Shown here in pieces: positions 1 through 18,052 of a stretch of DNA of 64,000 bases (position 1 is its first letter; every line of letters starts with the position of its first letter). The position numbers and the translations under genes were made by a program. The stretch comes from Echinarachnius parma (lineage: Eukaryota > Echinodermata > Echinoidea > Clypeasteroida > Echinarachniidae): assembly GCA_037951105.1 (NCBI GenBank), contig JBAMJV010007142.1, positions 1-64,000 of the forward strand. The letters are read 5' to 3'. The notes beneath the pieces are model-generated. The model was not told the DNA's origin and did not search any database. It saw only the letters and a program-made list of their open reading frames with translations.

Positions 1-105
1 GCTATCTTACAGCGAACCTCTGACAAACTTTCATGGTCCATAATAATTATAGTCATAACAATCCCGCAAGCGTAAAAGGCATCTGGTCTACCGTCTACGT
101 TTATA

Positions 106-330
106 GCCCGGTCACATATCAACGGATTGCGCAAACGTATGTCAAACGGAGATCTAAATTTTTCATCCGTTCTATGCGTTTATTGTCCGTTCCTTGTCCG
201 GTGATGTACGTTGTTCTATGTTTTGTACATGAAGTAATGGAGACGACTTTCATCACCGGATAATTTAATTTCGCAAATTGTCTATTCGTTGGGCGTACGT
301 TTCCGCTATCCGTTGATATCTGACCGGGCC
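106..330. mobile_element. MITE family E, copy 1
   Basis: The ends are inverted copies of each other: GCCCGGTCACATATCAACGG at the left and the complement of ATCCGTTGATATCTGACCGGGC at the right. The middle contains a second palindrome, TCCGGTGATG...CATCACCGGA. A partial inverted copy lies at 17349. There is no coding capacity, so this is a short non-autonomous DNA element. No clear target duplication is visible. Confidence 0.7.
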
Positions 331-2117
331 ATAATGATAGGGCCAACAAGTTGCAACAAATGTCATATTTAGTTGTCAACTGTAATGGTAAACATGTCTT
401 CGTAGGTAATACTGAAATACTATAGCCAAACTAACCATCGCGTGCTTAGTCCTATCATCCAAGATAGATTTAGCCATTTAGGCGTGGAACTATATCCGCT
501 ATAGCGTGTATTTGTTAATGGGACAGTGTTAGCTAACAGCTTCAAGTATTGCTTGCATATCATAAACAATCCATAGTCTTCCAAATACATCGCAGTTGCA
601 ACATGTCGAGTGCTTTATTCCCAATAAATTATAATATCTTATTCATTTTGAATTGTATATAATACCACATTGTATTGAATGCGAGGTATGTATCATTAAT
701 TTTGTATCTATATGATTGAAGTTCACACTAATTATGAATAATGAGTTAATAAAAATAATATACTGGTAGTCAAGCTATGCGGGCGTCACGTGGTAATGAC
801 CAGACATCGACGCAAGATGTGCATGACAATTCTGCCATATCTATCAATCGCGGCACTGAGAGGTAAATAAGACCATCGATATACAAAATAATTATATCGA
901 TGGGTGAGACTAACTCTTCCGTGGAACATACTGAATTAAGTTGAAATCACGTGTCTGTGTTTAGCCAATCAGTGACTCGTATTTGAATAAGCCATATAAC
1001 ATAATGCAATAATTATGTTTGTGTGCTTTAAAAAGAATAACTTGTCTAGCCGAGAAATGCCGATTCTCGGTAATATACCTACATGACCCAGTGCCTAAGA
1101 TTTTTGTTTTAAACATGGAATTTGATTTTAAAAAAGTTTGGCACAGAATTCCTTCTATAGGACCAAATAGATTCACAATCTTAGTGCACAGCCGCGATCT
1201 TTAGCTCCGATAATATCTCTATTGAATCGATTCAAATGTCTGAAGTGTGCCCTCTTGTGTTAACTTGGCTGCTTTTGAAATGTAAACAGTGTCAATAATA
1301 ATTTTCTTCCCACCATGTAATCATAGAAGAACGATACCTATTAGTTTTCAATTATTACGTTTTTACAAGTTTTAGCTGCTCAAATTAACTTCTTCCAGAA
1401 CTTGATTTCCACTATATATTGAACTCATAAGTTTGCCATTTTCCTATCATGAACCTATACACGACCAACGCTCGGATTAATGAAGCAAGATGATGAACAT
1501 GTATATATTGAAATGATAATTATAACGCCTGTCATATCTTTATAAATATAATTTGAAAAGATCAAGTAATATTTCTAAGAGCAGTAAATATAATTGAAAA
1601 TGTATCATTTAGAATGATAATTTATCTGTAAAATTATCTGAACTTAGCTTATAGTTAAATATCGTATGACACATACTTATAACGAATCATTGTATGAGAT
1701 GAGCCGTAGTGAATGTGGTTAAATGGGAATTGTCATAGTTATTTTCATATGTCATTTTAATGTTGAGTCTTGTCACAAGTTTGTATACAGTATATATCTA
1801 TCACATTCTCTTCGTTTTATTTTGTATATATATTTTGGATAAGTTATTTGTTCATTAGTTGTATAGCTATCCTTTTTGTATAGGCATACACGCTGCCAAA
1901 ATTAACTTTGGGGTTGTTTTATACTACCAAGAGTGTGGTCCTTTGCGTTCAGAATATAATGATGAAATATTATACATTTGGCTGAGATACAACTGAAATA
2001 AAATAAAAATTTATTCGAAAAAAATTGCTCCATGTGTCTGGCTTTTTAAAATCATTGTGTTGGGAAGTGTGTATTTTGAACTGTTCTTGGAAGGGTCTTT
2101 CGATATTTACTATAACT
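331..2117. other. AT-rich stretch without a gene
   Basis: I see no conserved reading frame, RNA gene or repeat matching the other families here. The short open frames around 961-1204 lie on both strands at once and look like chance. Confidence 0.5.
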
Positions 2118-2162
2118 TAATTATAAAAATGTCCGCATACTATGCGGAAATTTTTATAATTA
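2118..2162. repeat. near-perfect 45-base hairpin
   Basis: TAATTATAAAAATGTCCGCATA is followed almost at once by its near-exact complement, giving arms of about 20 bases and a very small loop. It could be the remnant of a fold-back element. It is not followed by anything that would make it a gene terminator. Confidence 0.75.
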
Positions 2163-2957
2163 CAAATAAAATCAATACCCGCTGCTATAATTATCATGTA
2201 TATTAGGTGATCAACGACCTTAATATTATCGGATGGTATTGGTTACGACGCCTGGCTATATAGTAATTAGGAGTTCGTCGGTTCGGTGATACAATCCCTA
2301 CCTGGGTCCACTGAGTAATAAGTCAAACTCAATGTACCCTCATTATTTTGAGGTATATTGCAATTATCATTGTAACACAAAATAGGCCTAGACTGTCTAG
2401 TCACATAGTCCAAATATTGAAAAAAATGGGCAAACGGCATCATTATTTTCGTCAGTGACTGCAATTCTCCTGTATCAATGAATTTCATCAAGACGTGTTT
2501 AAGTTATCGCCCGAGTCCCGAACGTATGAAAAACTTCTCCACATACCTCGTTGGTCGATAACTAGCTGCAATAATTATAATAAGTGTCTATGTTCTGTGT
2601 TCAAGGTTCAAGGTTCAATTTTATTTCATTTTTAACAAGAAAAATACACATATTTACAATTAATAAGTCATAACAAAATTTGATAAAGATATACGTTGAA
2701 ATTATAAACAAGTGCATGTTATTTTACATTGCCAATCAAAAATAACGTTTATAAAATTAATAAATAATTTACATTAAAATGTAGACATAATCATAATTAT
2801 CATATACTAGTGAGCGGAATCAAAAAGAAAAGAAATGTATGTATGTGTGGTTGTGCGTGCATGGTTATGTATGTGAGTGCATACATTTCCCTCGGCCCGC
2901 GCGCGTGTGTGTGTGTATGTGTGTGTGTGGGGGGGGGGGGGGGGGGGGGGGGGTCTG
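2163..2957. other. no gene; T-rich tract and TG/G microsatellite
   Basis: The stretch 2600-2770 starts with TTCAAGGTTCAAGGTTCAA and a T-rich run, which resembles the 3' tail of a LINE in the minus direction, but no coding part supports this. The end, about 2900-2953, is a (TG)n tract running into an unbroken G run of more than 20 bases. Confidence 0.4.
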
Positions 2958-3368
2958 CATAGCTGCCAACTGTTACGAAAAATTCGTAATTGTTACGAAT
3001 TTCCCACCCTCTTTACGAAATTACGAATACTCCTTCTATAATTACGAATTAAAAAAAAAAAACCCCCCCCCAAAAAAAGATTTTTTTTTTTTTTTTTTTT
3101 TTTTTTCGTTTTCACGTTTTTAAACATATAGAGACAACGTTTAAACGTAAATCTGACCAAATCATACCTAGTAATTGTGCAAAAATGATGAAAAATAGGG
3201 CCATGGACGCCGGCCGCAATGGACTCCGTGCTTCACGCTCCAGAGCCCTAAAGCGAGCCCTGGACCCCGGCTAAAGGGACTTCGCGCTCGTGATGTGTGC
3301 TTCGCGCACATGATATTCAGTTTTGCTTAAATGTTACTAATTTAAAATTCCAAATGTTGGCAGCTATG
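2958..3368. mobile_element. MITE with CATAGCTGCCAAC ends and a 6-bp target duplication
   Basis: The element starts CATAGCTGCCAAC and ends GTTGGCAGCTATG, an exact 13-base inverted repeat. The same six bases, GGTCTG, flank it on both sides (2952-2957 and 3369-3374). It has interrupted a TG/G microsatellite. The interior has an A/C/T homopolymer stretch and a CG-richer part (3200-3310), with repeated TTACGAA words at the left. No transposase is present. Confidence 0.8.
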
Positions 3369-3374
3369 GGTCTG

Positions 3375-3515
3375 TGCGTTTGTGCATGCGTGGGTGTGTA
3401 CGTGTGTGTATGGAGGGGGGGGGGGGGGGGGTGGAGTTGTGCATGTGTGCGTGCGTGGGTGAGTATAGGCTACATGTGTATTAACGTGCGTACGTACATT
3501 TCCCTTCGTGCGTGT

Positions 3516-3546
<31 letters not shown>

Positions 3547-3560
3547 TGATTGGTAGGGGT
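3375..3560. repeat. (TG)n and poly-G microsatellites
   Basis: Two G runs (about 3413-3431 and 3530-3546) alternate with TG/CG-rich tracts. Open frames reading through them are compositional. Confidence 0.85.
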
Positions 3561-4747
3561 CCATTGAAGTACACCACAGGTAGGGTCACTGCACTGCTAC
3601 TAGCCCCTTGCACCCATCCCCCCAACTCGGGCAATGCACCGGTCCACGATATGCATGAACATAACAGTTTCACGAACCACCCTGATATGCTCCAATAGGC
3701 ACCGGATATATTCACCGTCATTTACAAAAGGTATCTAATTGTCAAATCACAATAGTCAATAAAAACGAAACCAGCGAAGAAAAATAGGTCTCGAGAAGAG
3801 TATTATTACGTAATAACGGTGGTGGCGGAATGATATGACGCATTGCGCTACGGTTATAAGGTTCTTTCCCCGAGTCTTCTTCGGACTAAAAATCGATCGG
3901 TAATTATAGGGCTCGCAATGAGACTCTAAACTTTCATACACGCACAAATAGAGAAGATCTAATTGTTTTTATTATTGCCGCTGCACACACATATTTTGAA
4001 AGAAGACAAAACCTTCAATGACAATTTGGATTTCATTCATTGCTTTTGAAATTGGAATTCTCTATGGAGATTTGATTATCCCTGACTATGCATTGTCAAA
4101 AGGCAATGTACCCAATTTATTTCAGGCCTATACTTTCCAAATCTAAAAGGTCAATATTTTTTCTTTTGAATTGAAATCACAAAATGCACTTCACTTGCAG
4201 ATAACAATACTATACAAATATCAAAAACACCATTATTGGTGTATCCAAATAGCATAACCATAAAGTCTGTTGTCGTGCATTGTAAGGCGTTTCTATTTTT
4301 TCTTTTGTTGTGCCCACTTAATTGTATTTAATATTGAATTATACTGCAATTCATTACACAAATGTGTACCGTGACAAGACGTTATAACGTTCAATACTTA
4401 AAGCAAATAATAAAGAACGCTGTTTTACAAAGAGTTACTATGGTATAACAATCAGATACATGGGCTCTTATTCATGAATAATTAAATAAATTACAACAGT
4501 GTACAACGGGAAAGCCTTTATCCCTTCTTTTGGAGAAAAAAATGTTATCGAATCACATTTGAAAAATATTGATGTTGCTTCTTAGGTGAATCCATTTTTA
4601 CCAATATTAAAATAACAATTTACCGAGGAAGAAATGATTTTGATATATTAAGCATAGTTTCTGTTACGGTTGTTTTAGGTTTGAATGTGACACAGTTATG
4701 AAAGTATCTGGTACTCATAATATGTATTATGCCACTCTATGTCATAC
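3561..4747. other. no gene recognised
   Basis: This is AT-rich unique-looking sequence with only short chance open frames. I see no motif or known repeat. Confidence 0.45.
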
Positions 4748-4751
4748 TTAA

Positions 4752-5302
4752 AGGGATAGTTGAGTTTTGGTAAGAGCGTACAGTTTTGGTCAAACTGAAT
4801 GTTCGTAACCAAAACCTGCACCATTACATTACAAACTAATAGTTATAACTTCACCATGCTCGAAAGGAATAAAAATATCATTTACAAATGACTGAGTAAA
4901 AAGCCTATTATCGTTCAAAAAGAGCCGTTAAAACTCAAGAAGGCGCTCTCTAAAACTTATTGGTTTCAACCATTATAAATAAAATATTGTGCTTGCGATG
5001 TTATGTTGAAATAATGATTAGAAATAGAGATAATCAACAACTACTTAAAAACCTCTTTTTTTAATTTTTGAAAAGAGGAAGCATTATAAAAACAAATTTA
5101 ACGGCTGGTTCAAAATGTGGGGCCCCACAATTATTACAAATGGTTATGTTTATGGATATTTCAGCCATTTCTGAACCGATTTTGGTCAAATAAAGTTTAT
5201 TCTGTCATTAAAATTGTATGCTCTTTCGAATTTGACAGTCAGTTTTCATTATCTCACAAAAAATTCGTGTAGCGCCCTCTATACCAAAACTCAACTATCT
5301 CT
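4752..5302 (-). mobile_element. TTAA-flanked MITE family A, copy 1
   Basis: It starts AGGGATAGTTGAGTTTTGG and ends with the complement of the same word, with TTAA on both sides (4748-4751, 5303-5306). It contains the family hallmarks in reverse order: GTTTTGGTCAAACTGAAT, AGAGCCGTTAAAACTCAAGA, CTTCACCATGCTCGAAAGGA and a central GGGGCCCCA. Plus orientation is defined here as the copy with GAGGGCGCT just inside the left end. Confidence 0.85.
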
Positions 5303-5306
5303 TTAA

Positions 5307-5742
5307 TTAATCACTTTTCACTTATAATTTGCACACCATGGTTAAACTTTCGATTTACATTCACTAAGTGGGGTGTTGCGTAATCGCTCCCACCACTCGC
5401 AATTAAGAGGCGGCACATTATTCCCTGTAAGGACGTAGTACCTTGGTGTGTTAAAAATGCGCATACTTATGAATAATTCATCGGCTTTTGTCTTGCTTGG
5501 TCTCTCTACAGATGAGTAGTTCTAATAACTTCTTGACCACCGCTGTTGGTCAGTCAGTCCCGGTGAAGCGTGCGATCAATAATTCGCTCATAATATTCTC
5601 GGCTCTGTTTGGTGAGGTGACAGTCATACCAGTCGGCACGAGGTGTTTCAGTCGGACTCTACTACACGCTCTTGCTTGTAGCAGCAACCAGCTCCATTTA
5701 TACCATCTCATCTGTAGAGAACTTCTCACATAATATCTTGCA
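5307..5742 (+). promoter_or_regulatory. upstream and 5' untranslated region of calmodulin (limits uncertain)
   Basis: The 240 bases before the calmodulin ATG are less AT-rich than their surroundings, as expected for a promoter or 5' leader. I see no TATA box at a convincing distance. An initiator-like TCAGTC lies at 5648-5653. A splice-acceptor-like CTTGGTCTCTCTACAG ends at 5511, so part of this segment could be a leader exon with a further upstream exon. Transcript data would decide this. Confidence 0.4.
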
Positions 5743-11942
<6,200 letters not shown>

Positions 11943-12695
11943 GTTGACAGGAGGTAACTATCTTCGGTTCTTTCACCTTTACCCTCTCCGGGTCCGGGAC
12001 TTATCTCAGCTACCTTCTCCGGAACTTGCACCGTGTCTCCGTTGATGTTTCGTCTTTCCCTTCAACTCTTTCAGTATGGACCTCTTCTTCGAACATCGCT
12101 GCCTATTATGTACATTATTTTATACTGTTTATATTTTAGGGCACAAGAGGACCATCTCTTGAGAAAAAAAAAGATCTCTTGAGAAAAAAAACTCCATTGA
12201 ATGGTCGGCCTCCTGGTTAGATTATTTGTATGATATCTGACAGGAACTAGACAAATTGGACATTACTTATCGGAACATGGGCCCAACATTCTCCAACTCT
12301 CTTGAACTTGATGACAATCTGATGACAAAAGTTTCGTTTTTTAATTTTCCGTTGGATTTAACCAGAAAAAAAATGAAAATAATTACACAAACTGCAGTTG
12401 TAAGGCTTCAAAATGTAGCCACGTTAATGCAGATTTGTTTTGTTTTAAAGATTAGAATATCCTACGTACACCTTTGTTTATTATGCCTAGGTAACCATCA
12501 GCAATAATATTGATCGATTATCAGATCACGATTGTCAGATACCCAACATGACTTGTATTGATACTTCTTTGTTTTACATTCCAATACATGTATAATGTAA
12601 CGTTTGGTTTCTTTTCGTAGTTCATGTAAAATATAATATTTGATTTATTGTAAAACAAGACCTTGTGAATAAATAACTATACACAAAGAATTAAA
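11943..12695 (+). other. calmodulin 3' untranslated region with polyadenylation signal
   Basis: An AATAAA signal lies at 12668-12673, so the message probably ends near 12690. A direct repeat of about 20 bases (TCTCTTGAGAAAAAAAA, twice) lies at 12154-12190. The open frame at 12256-12507 inside this region has no family match and is probably chance. Confidence 0.7.
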
Positions 12696-12799
12696 AACCT
12701 GATTCGAGTTGTTTGTGTTGTCCTCGGTTTATTTACATCCGGAAGGTACTAGCGGGAAACGAAATGATGTGGACCAAGTTCAGAAAGGACTAGTATGAT

Positions 12800-12890
12800 A
12801 CTTTTAATTCGACGACGACGATGATGGTGGTGGTGGTGGGTGAAGATGTGGTATTGGTGGTGGTGATGGTGGTGGTAATAATAATACATG
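12800..12890. repeat. GAC/GAT/GGT trinucleotide tract
   Basis: Imperfect triplets run downstream of calmodulin. A similar GAT/GGT tract resumes at about 13148-13290, after MITE J1, so J1 probably inserted into one original tract. Confidence 0.8.
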
Positions 12891-13138
12891 CAGGCCCCTA
12901 GCCAGGGGAGGGGGGGGGGGGGGGGGGGTGCGTTGGGTGCGTACGTACCACCACCCCCCCCCCCCCCCCCTCCCCCAATTTAGAAAGGTTCACTTTTTGC
13001 AGGTCTCGGGTCCATTTTTGTTACTGGTCTCGCGTCCATTTAAACCAGTGGTCTCGGTCTCGGCCACGTTCGGGTTCGGTCTCGTTCCCGTTTTTGTAAA
13101 TTACGCACCCCCTTGAAAAAATCCTGGCTACGGGCCTG
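12891..13138 (+). mobile_element. hAT-like MITE family J, copy 1
   Basis: The ends are CAGGCCCCTAGCCAGG and the complement of GGCTACGGGCCTG. It carries a long G run near the left end and a C run further in. The interior (CTCGGTCTCGGCCACG) appears inverted in the copy at 43857. Confidence 0.8.
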
Positions 13139-13522
13139 AACTGATGACGATAATGATGCTGTTCATGTATAAAGTTTGTGATGGAAGACTGTGATTGATG
13201 ACCATGGTGATCGCGATAATGGTGATGATGGTGATGGTGATGATGGTACTGGTGACTGGTGATGATGGTGACTGGTGATCGTATTTATGATGGTGATGAT
13301 CTTGAAAGTTAGAGTACTGTGGTTCTTTTACGGGTTTTTTCCTGCAACATTGTGTAACATAATGACAAATGCAGCAAAGTTGAAGTGCGCCATCTATAGT
13401 CTTAGTTCATTTGATGTGAATCGAGTTCGTGCCATTGAAAATTGAAATACACCACTACGTGCTTGTGGCAGTGTGTATGTATAATAAGGCTAGATGTCTT
13501 ATTTAGAAATGTCAGGGTTATA

Positions 13523-14092
13523 GGTTTTCCCATCCATTTTAACACTTTTGTCATTCAATTTCATTAATTTGTACTTCAAATTCGTCCCGAGGAACCACCA
13601 GAGCGGCAATCCTAACTTCAATTTCGTCTTTTGTCGATCAATTTAACAAAAAGAACACACAATTTAGTCATTTGTCACACATTTTCGTCAGTTGTAAATC
13701 AAATTCGTCGGTCACAGTTGCTGAACATGTAAAAGCGAAAGCAATTTCGTCAATTTGCAATCAATTTCATTCAAATTCGATTCAAATTCGTCCCATGTAT
13801 TTACGCTGTAATTTTCTGTTTTATATTGTCTTGATATAATTGTTAAATTGTGACATTAATAATTTAGGGGGTAACATACACATGTATACACTCGAAAACA
13901 AACTCACACGCACAAAAACACACGCACACACACACACAAATGCACATACATTTGCACACATGCACACCAACACGCACACAAGCACGTTTACACAAATTTG
14001 AATTTAATTCTTTTTCAAGACATACATAGAAATAATATAAAACAATATTAAATAATATGTACACACACACACATGCACACACACACACACAC

Positions 14093-14150
<58 letters not shown>

Positions 14151-14503
14151 ACACACACACACACACACATACATACCCATCTAACCACCTACCATCTACA
14201 TAGTCATGACACAGACAGGCATATAGGGCTATACCATGTGACGAATTTGAATGATATCACGAAATTGGTTAAACAAAGACGAATTTCATTCACCACTCGC
14301 TCCGCGGCGCGGCGGAGACGAATTCCAATGCCAATTGACGATTTTGAATGCGAAGTGTTTGAAATTGATTGACAAATGACGAATTAGATTGATAGTTGAC
14401 AAAATTGAAGTTGGGATTTACGGTCTGTTGGTTTCTCGGGACGAAATTGAAGTACAAATTAATGAAATTGAATGACAAAAGTGTTAAAATGGATGGGAAA
14501 ACC
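13523..14503. mobile_element. 981-bp fold-back element rich in TTCGTC/GACGAA words
   Basis: The left part starting GGTTTTCCCATCCATTTTAA is repeated inverted in the right part ending TTAAAATGGATGGGAAAACC. Similarity extends over roughly 110 bases. Further in, TTCGTC plus AATCAA words recur many times on the left and their complements on the right. A (CA)n tract (about 13918-14175) fills the middle. No coding part was seen. Confidence 0.8.
14061..14175. repeat. (CA)n microsatellite
   Basis: A near-pure CA tract of over 100 bases, with sparser CA-rich sequence from 13918. Confidence 0.95.
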
Positions 14504-14536
14504 AATATACTAAATAAACAAATCAATCAAAAGGAT

Positions 14537-14605
14537 AAAATTGTTTTAGATGATAATCTATTTACGTATTTCATACGTAAATCGATTATCATCTAAACCA
14601 ATTTT
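14537..14605. repeat. 69-base hairpin
   Basis: AAAATTGTTTTAGATGATAA and ATTTACGTAT are mirrored by ATACGTAAAT and TTATCATCTAAACC around a 3-base loop. It lies just outside the fold-back at 13523-14503. Confidence 0.75.
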
Positions 14606-14735
14606 CAAATTAACAACAGTCTAAATCAGGCATGAACATACAATTACTGGCAGTTCGTCAGACAAGCTTTCCCCACATAGACCCCATCACAAGTATTAAA
14701 TCACACCTGTCGTCGTCGGGCAGTGAATCCCTCAT

Positions 14736-15057
14736 CATGGGCGTAGAGGGCGCATTTTTCTCAGAGGGGCTGAGGTCTTTTGCCCGAATAGTTATTATGA
14801 TTCCCGCTTTTTCACCTGACAATTGGCCCAAAATAGATCCTCTTTGATGCCCGAATGTGATATTTTGTTATGGTTTCTCCGAAAATAACACGATTTTGCA
14901 CGAATATGAGACGTTTTCCACGAAAATGACGTTATATTGCCCTAATATTGCATTAATTTGCCCAAATTATGATATGGATTTTCCCGAATATGAAATAAAT
15001 TTGTCCGAAAAACTCCAGGGGGGCTGTAGCCAGCCGTCCCCGCCTCCTACGCCTATA
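14736..15057 (+). mobile_element. hAT-like MITE family R with internal minisatellite, copy 1
   Basis: The ends are CATGGGCGTAG and the complement CTACGCCTAT. The interior is a degenerate tandem repeat of roughly 20-25 bases of the form TGCCCGAATATGAxATxATTT. A CCAGGGGGGCTGTAGCC palindromic patch lies near the right end. Confidence 0.7.
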
Positions 15058-15185
15058 TATGCCCGTCATTCTCATAATGATACCTTCTTATAATTATCCA
15101 TGTTTGTGATGTAGTCCATTTAAAGGGATCTCGTAACATCGTCAAGTTTTCAAAATCATTAGGACTCTAGCGTTTCTCACCGTTT

Positions 15186-15415
15186 AGCTGCCTGAAAATG
15201 GTTTACTTTTTTATGATTTTGCCCGAATATGACATAATTTTTCAAAAATCTGATGTGATTTTGCCCAAATATGATTAGGCTATGAGTTTGCTGGAATTCT
15301 ACACGCGTTAACCTGTATATAATATTCGTTTCCTCGAATGTGACTTGCTTTTGCCCACATGTGGCTTTTCCCAAAACTCTGGGGTGTCTGCTGCCCCCTA
15401 TAGCCTTCTCAAGTG
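15186..15415 (+). mobile_element. family R fragment
   Basis: The same GCCCGAATATGACAT units followed by CCCAAAACTCTGGGGTG and GCTGCCCCCTATAG. No complete ends are visible. Confidence 0.55.
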
Positions 15416-15460
15416 CACACTTGATCAACCTTTTGTCACTTTGTTAGCTACTAAACTTAA

Positions 15461-15994
15461 AGGGGTAGTTTAGTTTTGGTAGAGAGGGCGCTGCACATCA
15501 CAATTTTTTGAGAGGTAATGAAAAACTGAGTGTCGAATTTGAGAGAACATGCAATTTTAATGGCAGAATAAACTTTATTTGGTCAAAATCGACCTAGAAA
15601 CGGCTGAAATATCAATAAATATATCTGATCTTATAATTATTTGGGGCCCAAATAATTAGATGATTAAAAAAAAAAATAATAATATGCTTGCACTTTTTCA
15701 AAAATGTTCAAAAGCGTTTTTTAAATAGTTGTTGATGATCTCTCTATTTAATAATTATTCAATAAAACATCACATGCATAATTTTGTATAAAAAATGGTT
15801 GAAACCAATGCCTTTTTAGAAAGCGCCCTCTTGTGTTTTAATGGCTCTTTTTAAAAATGATAACAGGCTTTTTACTTAGTCGTTTGTAATTTTATATACC
15901 TTTCGAGCATGGTAGAGTTATAACTATTAGTTTATAATGTTACTGTCCAAGTTTGGTTACTAAAGTTCAGCCTTACCAAAAATATACTACCCCT
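15461..15994 (+). mobile_element. TTAA MITE family A, copy 3
   Basis: Starts AGGGGTAGTTTAGTTTTGG and ends with ACTACCCCT, with TTAA at 15457-15460 and 15995-15998. It belongs to a subfamily (TGGGGCCCAAATAATTA centre) shared with the copies at 15999 and 45739. Confidence 0.9.
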
Positions 15995-15998
15995 TTAA

Positions 15999-16534
15999 AG
16001 GGGTAGTTTAGTTTTGGTAGAGAGGGCGCTGCACATCACAATTTTTTTGTGGGGTAATGAAAAACTGAGTGTCGAATTTGAGAGAACATGCAATTTTAAT
16101 GGCAGAATAAAATTTATTTGGTCAAAATCGACCCAGAAACGGCTGAAATATCAATAAATATATCTGATCTTATAATTATTTGGGGCCCAAATAATTAGAT
16201 GATTTTTAGAAAAAAATGAAAAAATGCTTGCACTTTTTCAAAAATTTTCAAAAGCGTTTTTTAAATAGTTGTTGATGATCTCGCTATTTAATCATTATAT
16301 CAATAAAACATCACATACATAATTTTGTATGAAAAATGGTTGAAACCAATGCCTTTTTAAAAAGCGCCCTCTTGTGTTTTAATGGCTCGTTTTGAATGAT
16401 AACAGGCTTTTTACTTAGTCGTTTATAATTTTGTATACCTTTCGAGCATGGTGGAGTAATAACTATTAGTTTATAATGTTACTGTGCAGGTTTTGGCTAC
16501 TAAAGTTCAGCCTTACCAAAACTAAACTACCCCT
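15999..16534 (+). mobile_element. TTAA MITE family A, copy 4
   Basis: Directly follows copy 3 in the same orientation and shares its TTAA; the other TTAA is at 16535-16538. The two copies are very similar, so this is either a recent insertion into the neighbour's TTAA or a tandem duplication. Confidence 0.9.
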
Positions 16535-16665
16535 TTAACGACATTCTGTTTTTTTTTATAGGAGAAATTATAGGAGTCTTTTTTTATTGGGCTACATCGT
16601 TTCTTACTCACTTTACACATGGTGTCACCGATGACGTTACAATGTAATAGAGCTAACAACATTAA

Positions 16666-17048
16666 AGGGGACCACCAGGCAAAGAACAAAATGTGTTGGT
16701 ACTGTTGGGTGATATCAAAAAGATGCCTAAAACTTTGCAAAGGGTTGTGTAATTTATGAACAATGCAATTAATTACCACCACTTACGGAACCATTGTGGC
16801 CTTATGGTTCCGTAATTCTAATTATGCGTACGTTTTGCGACAATAGATTCACGGACGCATTGTTCGTCCTAGACAAAATGTAGTCTTTGAATGCAGACCC
16901 ATGATCACATGTTTGTAGTATGGTGATGCGTTTTCCAATTATATGTTTTTTTTTTTTATGGAAACAGGTTTTTCTTAACTTTTTGATGGATGGACTACTA
17001 ACAATTTTACCTTTTATTTATAAGAATATCATTTTTGTGTGGTGGTAC
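16666..17048 (+). mobile_element. TTAA MITE family C, copy 2
   Basis: Starts AGGGGACCACCAGGCAAAGA after TTAA (16662-16665). The body follows copy 1 closely to TGTGGTGGTACTT, where the final CCCT and TTAA are missing. Confidence 0.85.
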
Positions 17049-17348
17049 TTGAGCATTTTCCCCCAAGCTATTTCCCCTCTCTCTATCAATTTGTGTCTGT
17101 TTTTGATGTTTTCTCTGTCCCTTTTACACATTCCATCTGATTCATTTAAAATTAGTTTTCTCTGTTGACGACAAATTGTATCTTTCATCGGATTCCTGAA
17201 GGCGATCTAACAGACAAGCTAATCTGCGGTTAATTGAACCTGAATGTCAATAAACATCTGTTAACTTGGTACCACCTTCATACCAATCTGCTAGATCTCT
17301 GGGGTATAGCGAAAGATGTTTGTTACTTCGATTGTCATGATTGTTAAT

Positions 17349-17535
17349 GGCCCGGTCAGATCTGATATCAACGGATAGCGGAAACCAATGCCCAACGAAT
17401 AGAAAATTTGCGAAATGAAATTATCCGGTGATGAAAGTCGTCTCCATTGCTTTATGTACAAAACATAGAACAACGTACATCACCGGACAAGGAACGGACA
17501 AGAAACGCATACGAACGGAGACGAACGGATGCAGT
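17349..17535. mobile_element. MITE family E, copy 2 (partial, inverted relative to copy 1)
   Basis: GGCCCGGTCAGATCTGATAT, TTATCCGGTGATGAAAGTCG and ACATAGAACAACGTACATCA are the complement of 140-331. The far end is lost after about 17535. Confidence 0.75.
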
Positions 17536-17674
17536 GTGGTGCATTTGCGGTCAGTATCATGAGTATGATCTACTGCATTATTGTGCAGAACATTTCCAAA
17601 CACAGTGTTACATTTCGAAAGTAACAACTTGAGATACAATACAAAATAAATATACTGCATAATTATATAGAAAA

Positions 17675-17890
17675 CATGGCATTTGGCTTAGTGGAAGGGC
17701 GATCGTCTCATGGACGGGAGGTCGTGGGATCGAACCCCGGCCGGGTCATACTAAAAACCATATGCTGCCTAGCCGGGCGCTCGGCGTACATAGACTTGAG
17801 TAGTACTAATATTAACATTAATGTTAGGTGTTCATCACCTAAGTGGCTGCCCTGTGTAAAATACAACGCTATTTGATAAAAAAAAAAAGG
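17675..17890 (+). mobile_element. tRNA-derived SINE with A-tail
   Basis: An A-box-like TGGCTTAGTGG at 17684-17694 and a B-box-like GGGATCGAACCCC at 17726-17738 are spaced as in a tRNA. They are followed by an unrelated body and a run of about ten A at 17877-17888. The cloverleaf is not closed, so it is not a tRNA gene. Confidence 0.7.
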
Positions 17891-18052
17891 GCCCGAGTTC
17901 CGATCATAGAATCTTCATCAGAGGCAAACGTTAAAACTAGACGAAGACAAAAGAGCATGATAAATGCACACCAACTTCGACAGGGGGAGGAAAGAAGACG
18001 GGACGCATCACAATGTTACGACAAAACGAATTAATCAACTTGTGACAAAATG

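Noticed and set aside
5488-5733. 81-codon frame just before calmodulin exon 1
   Set aside because: It lies in the probable promoter or leader, has no motif, and overlaps an equally open minus-strand frame.
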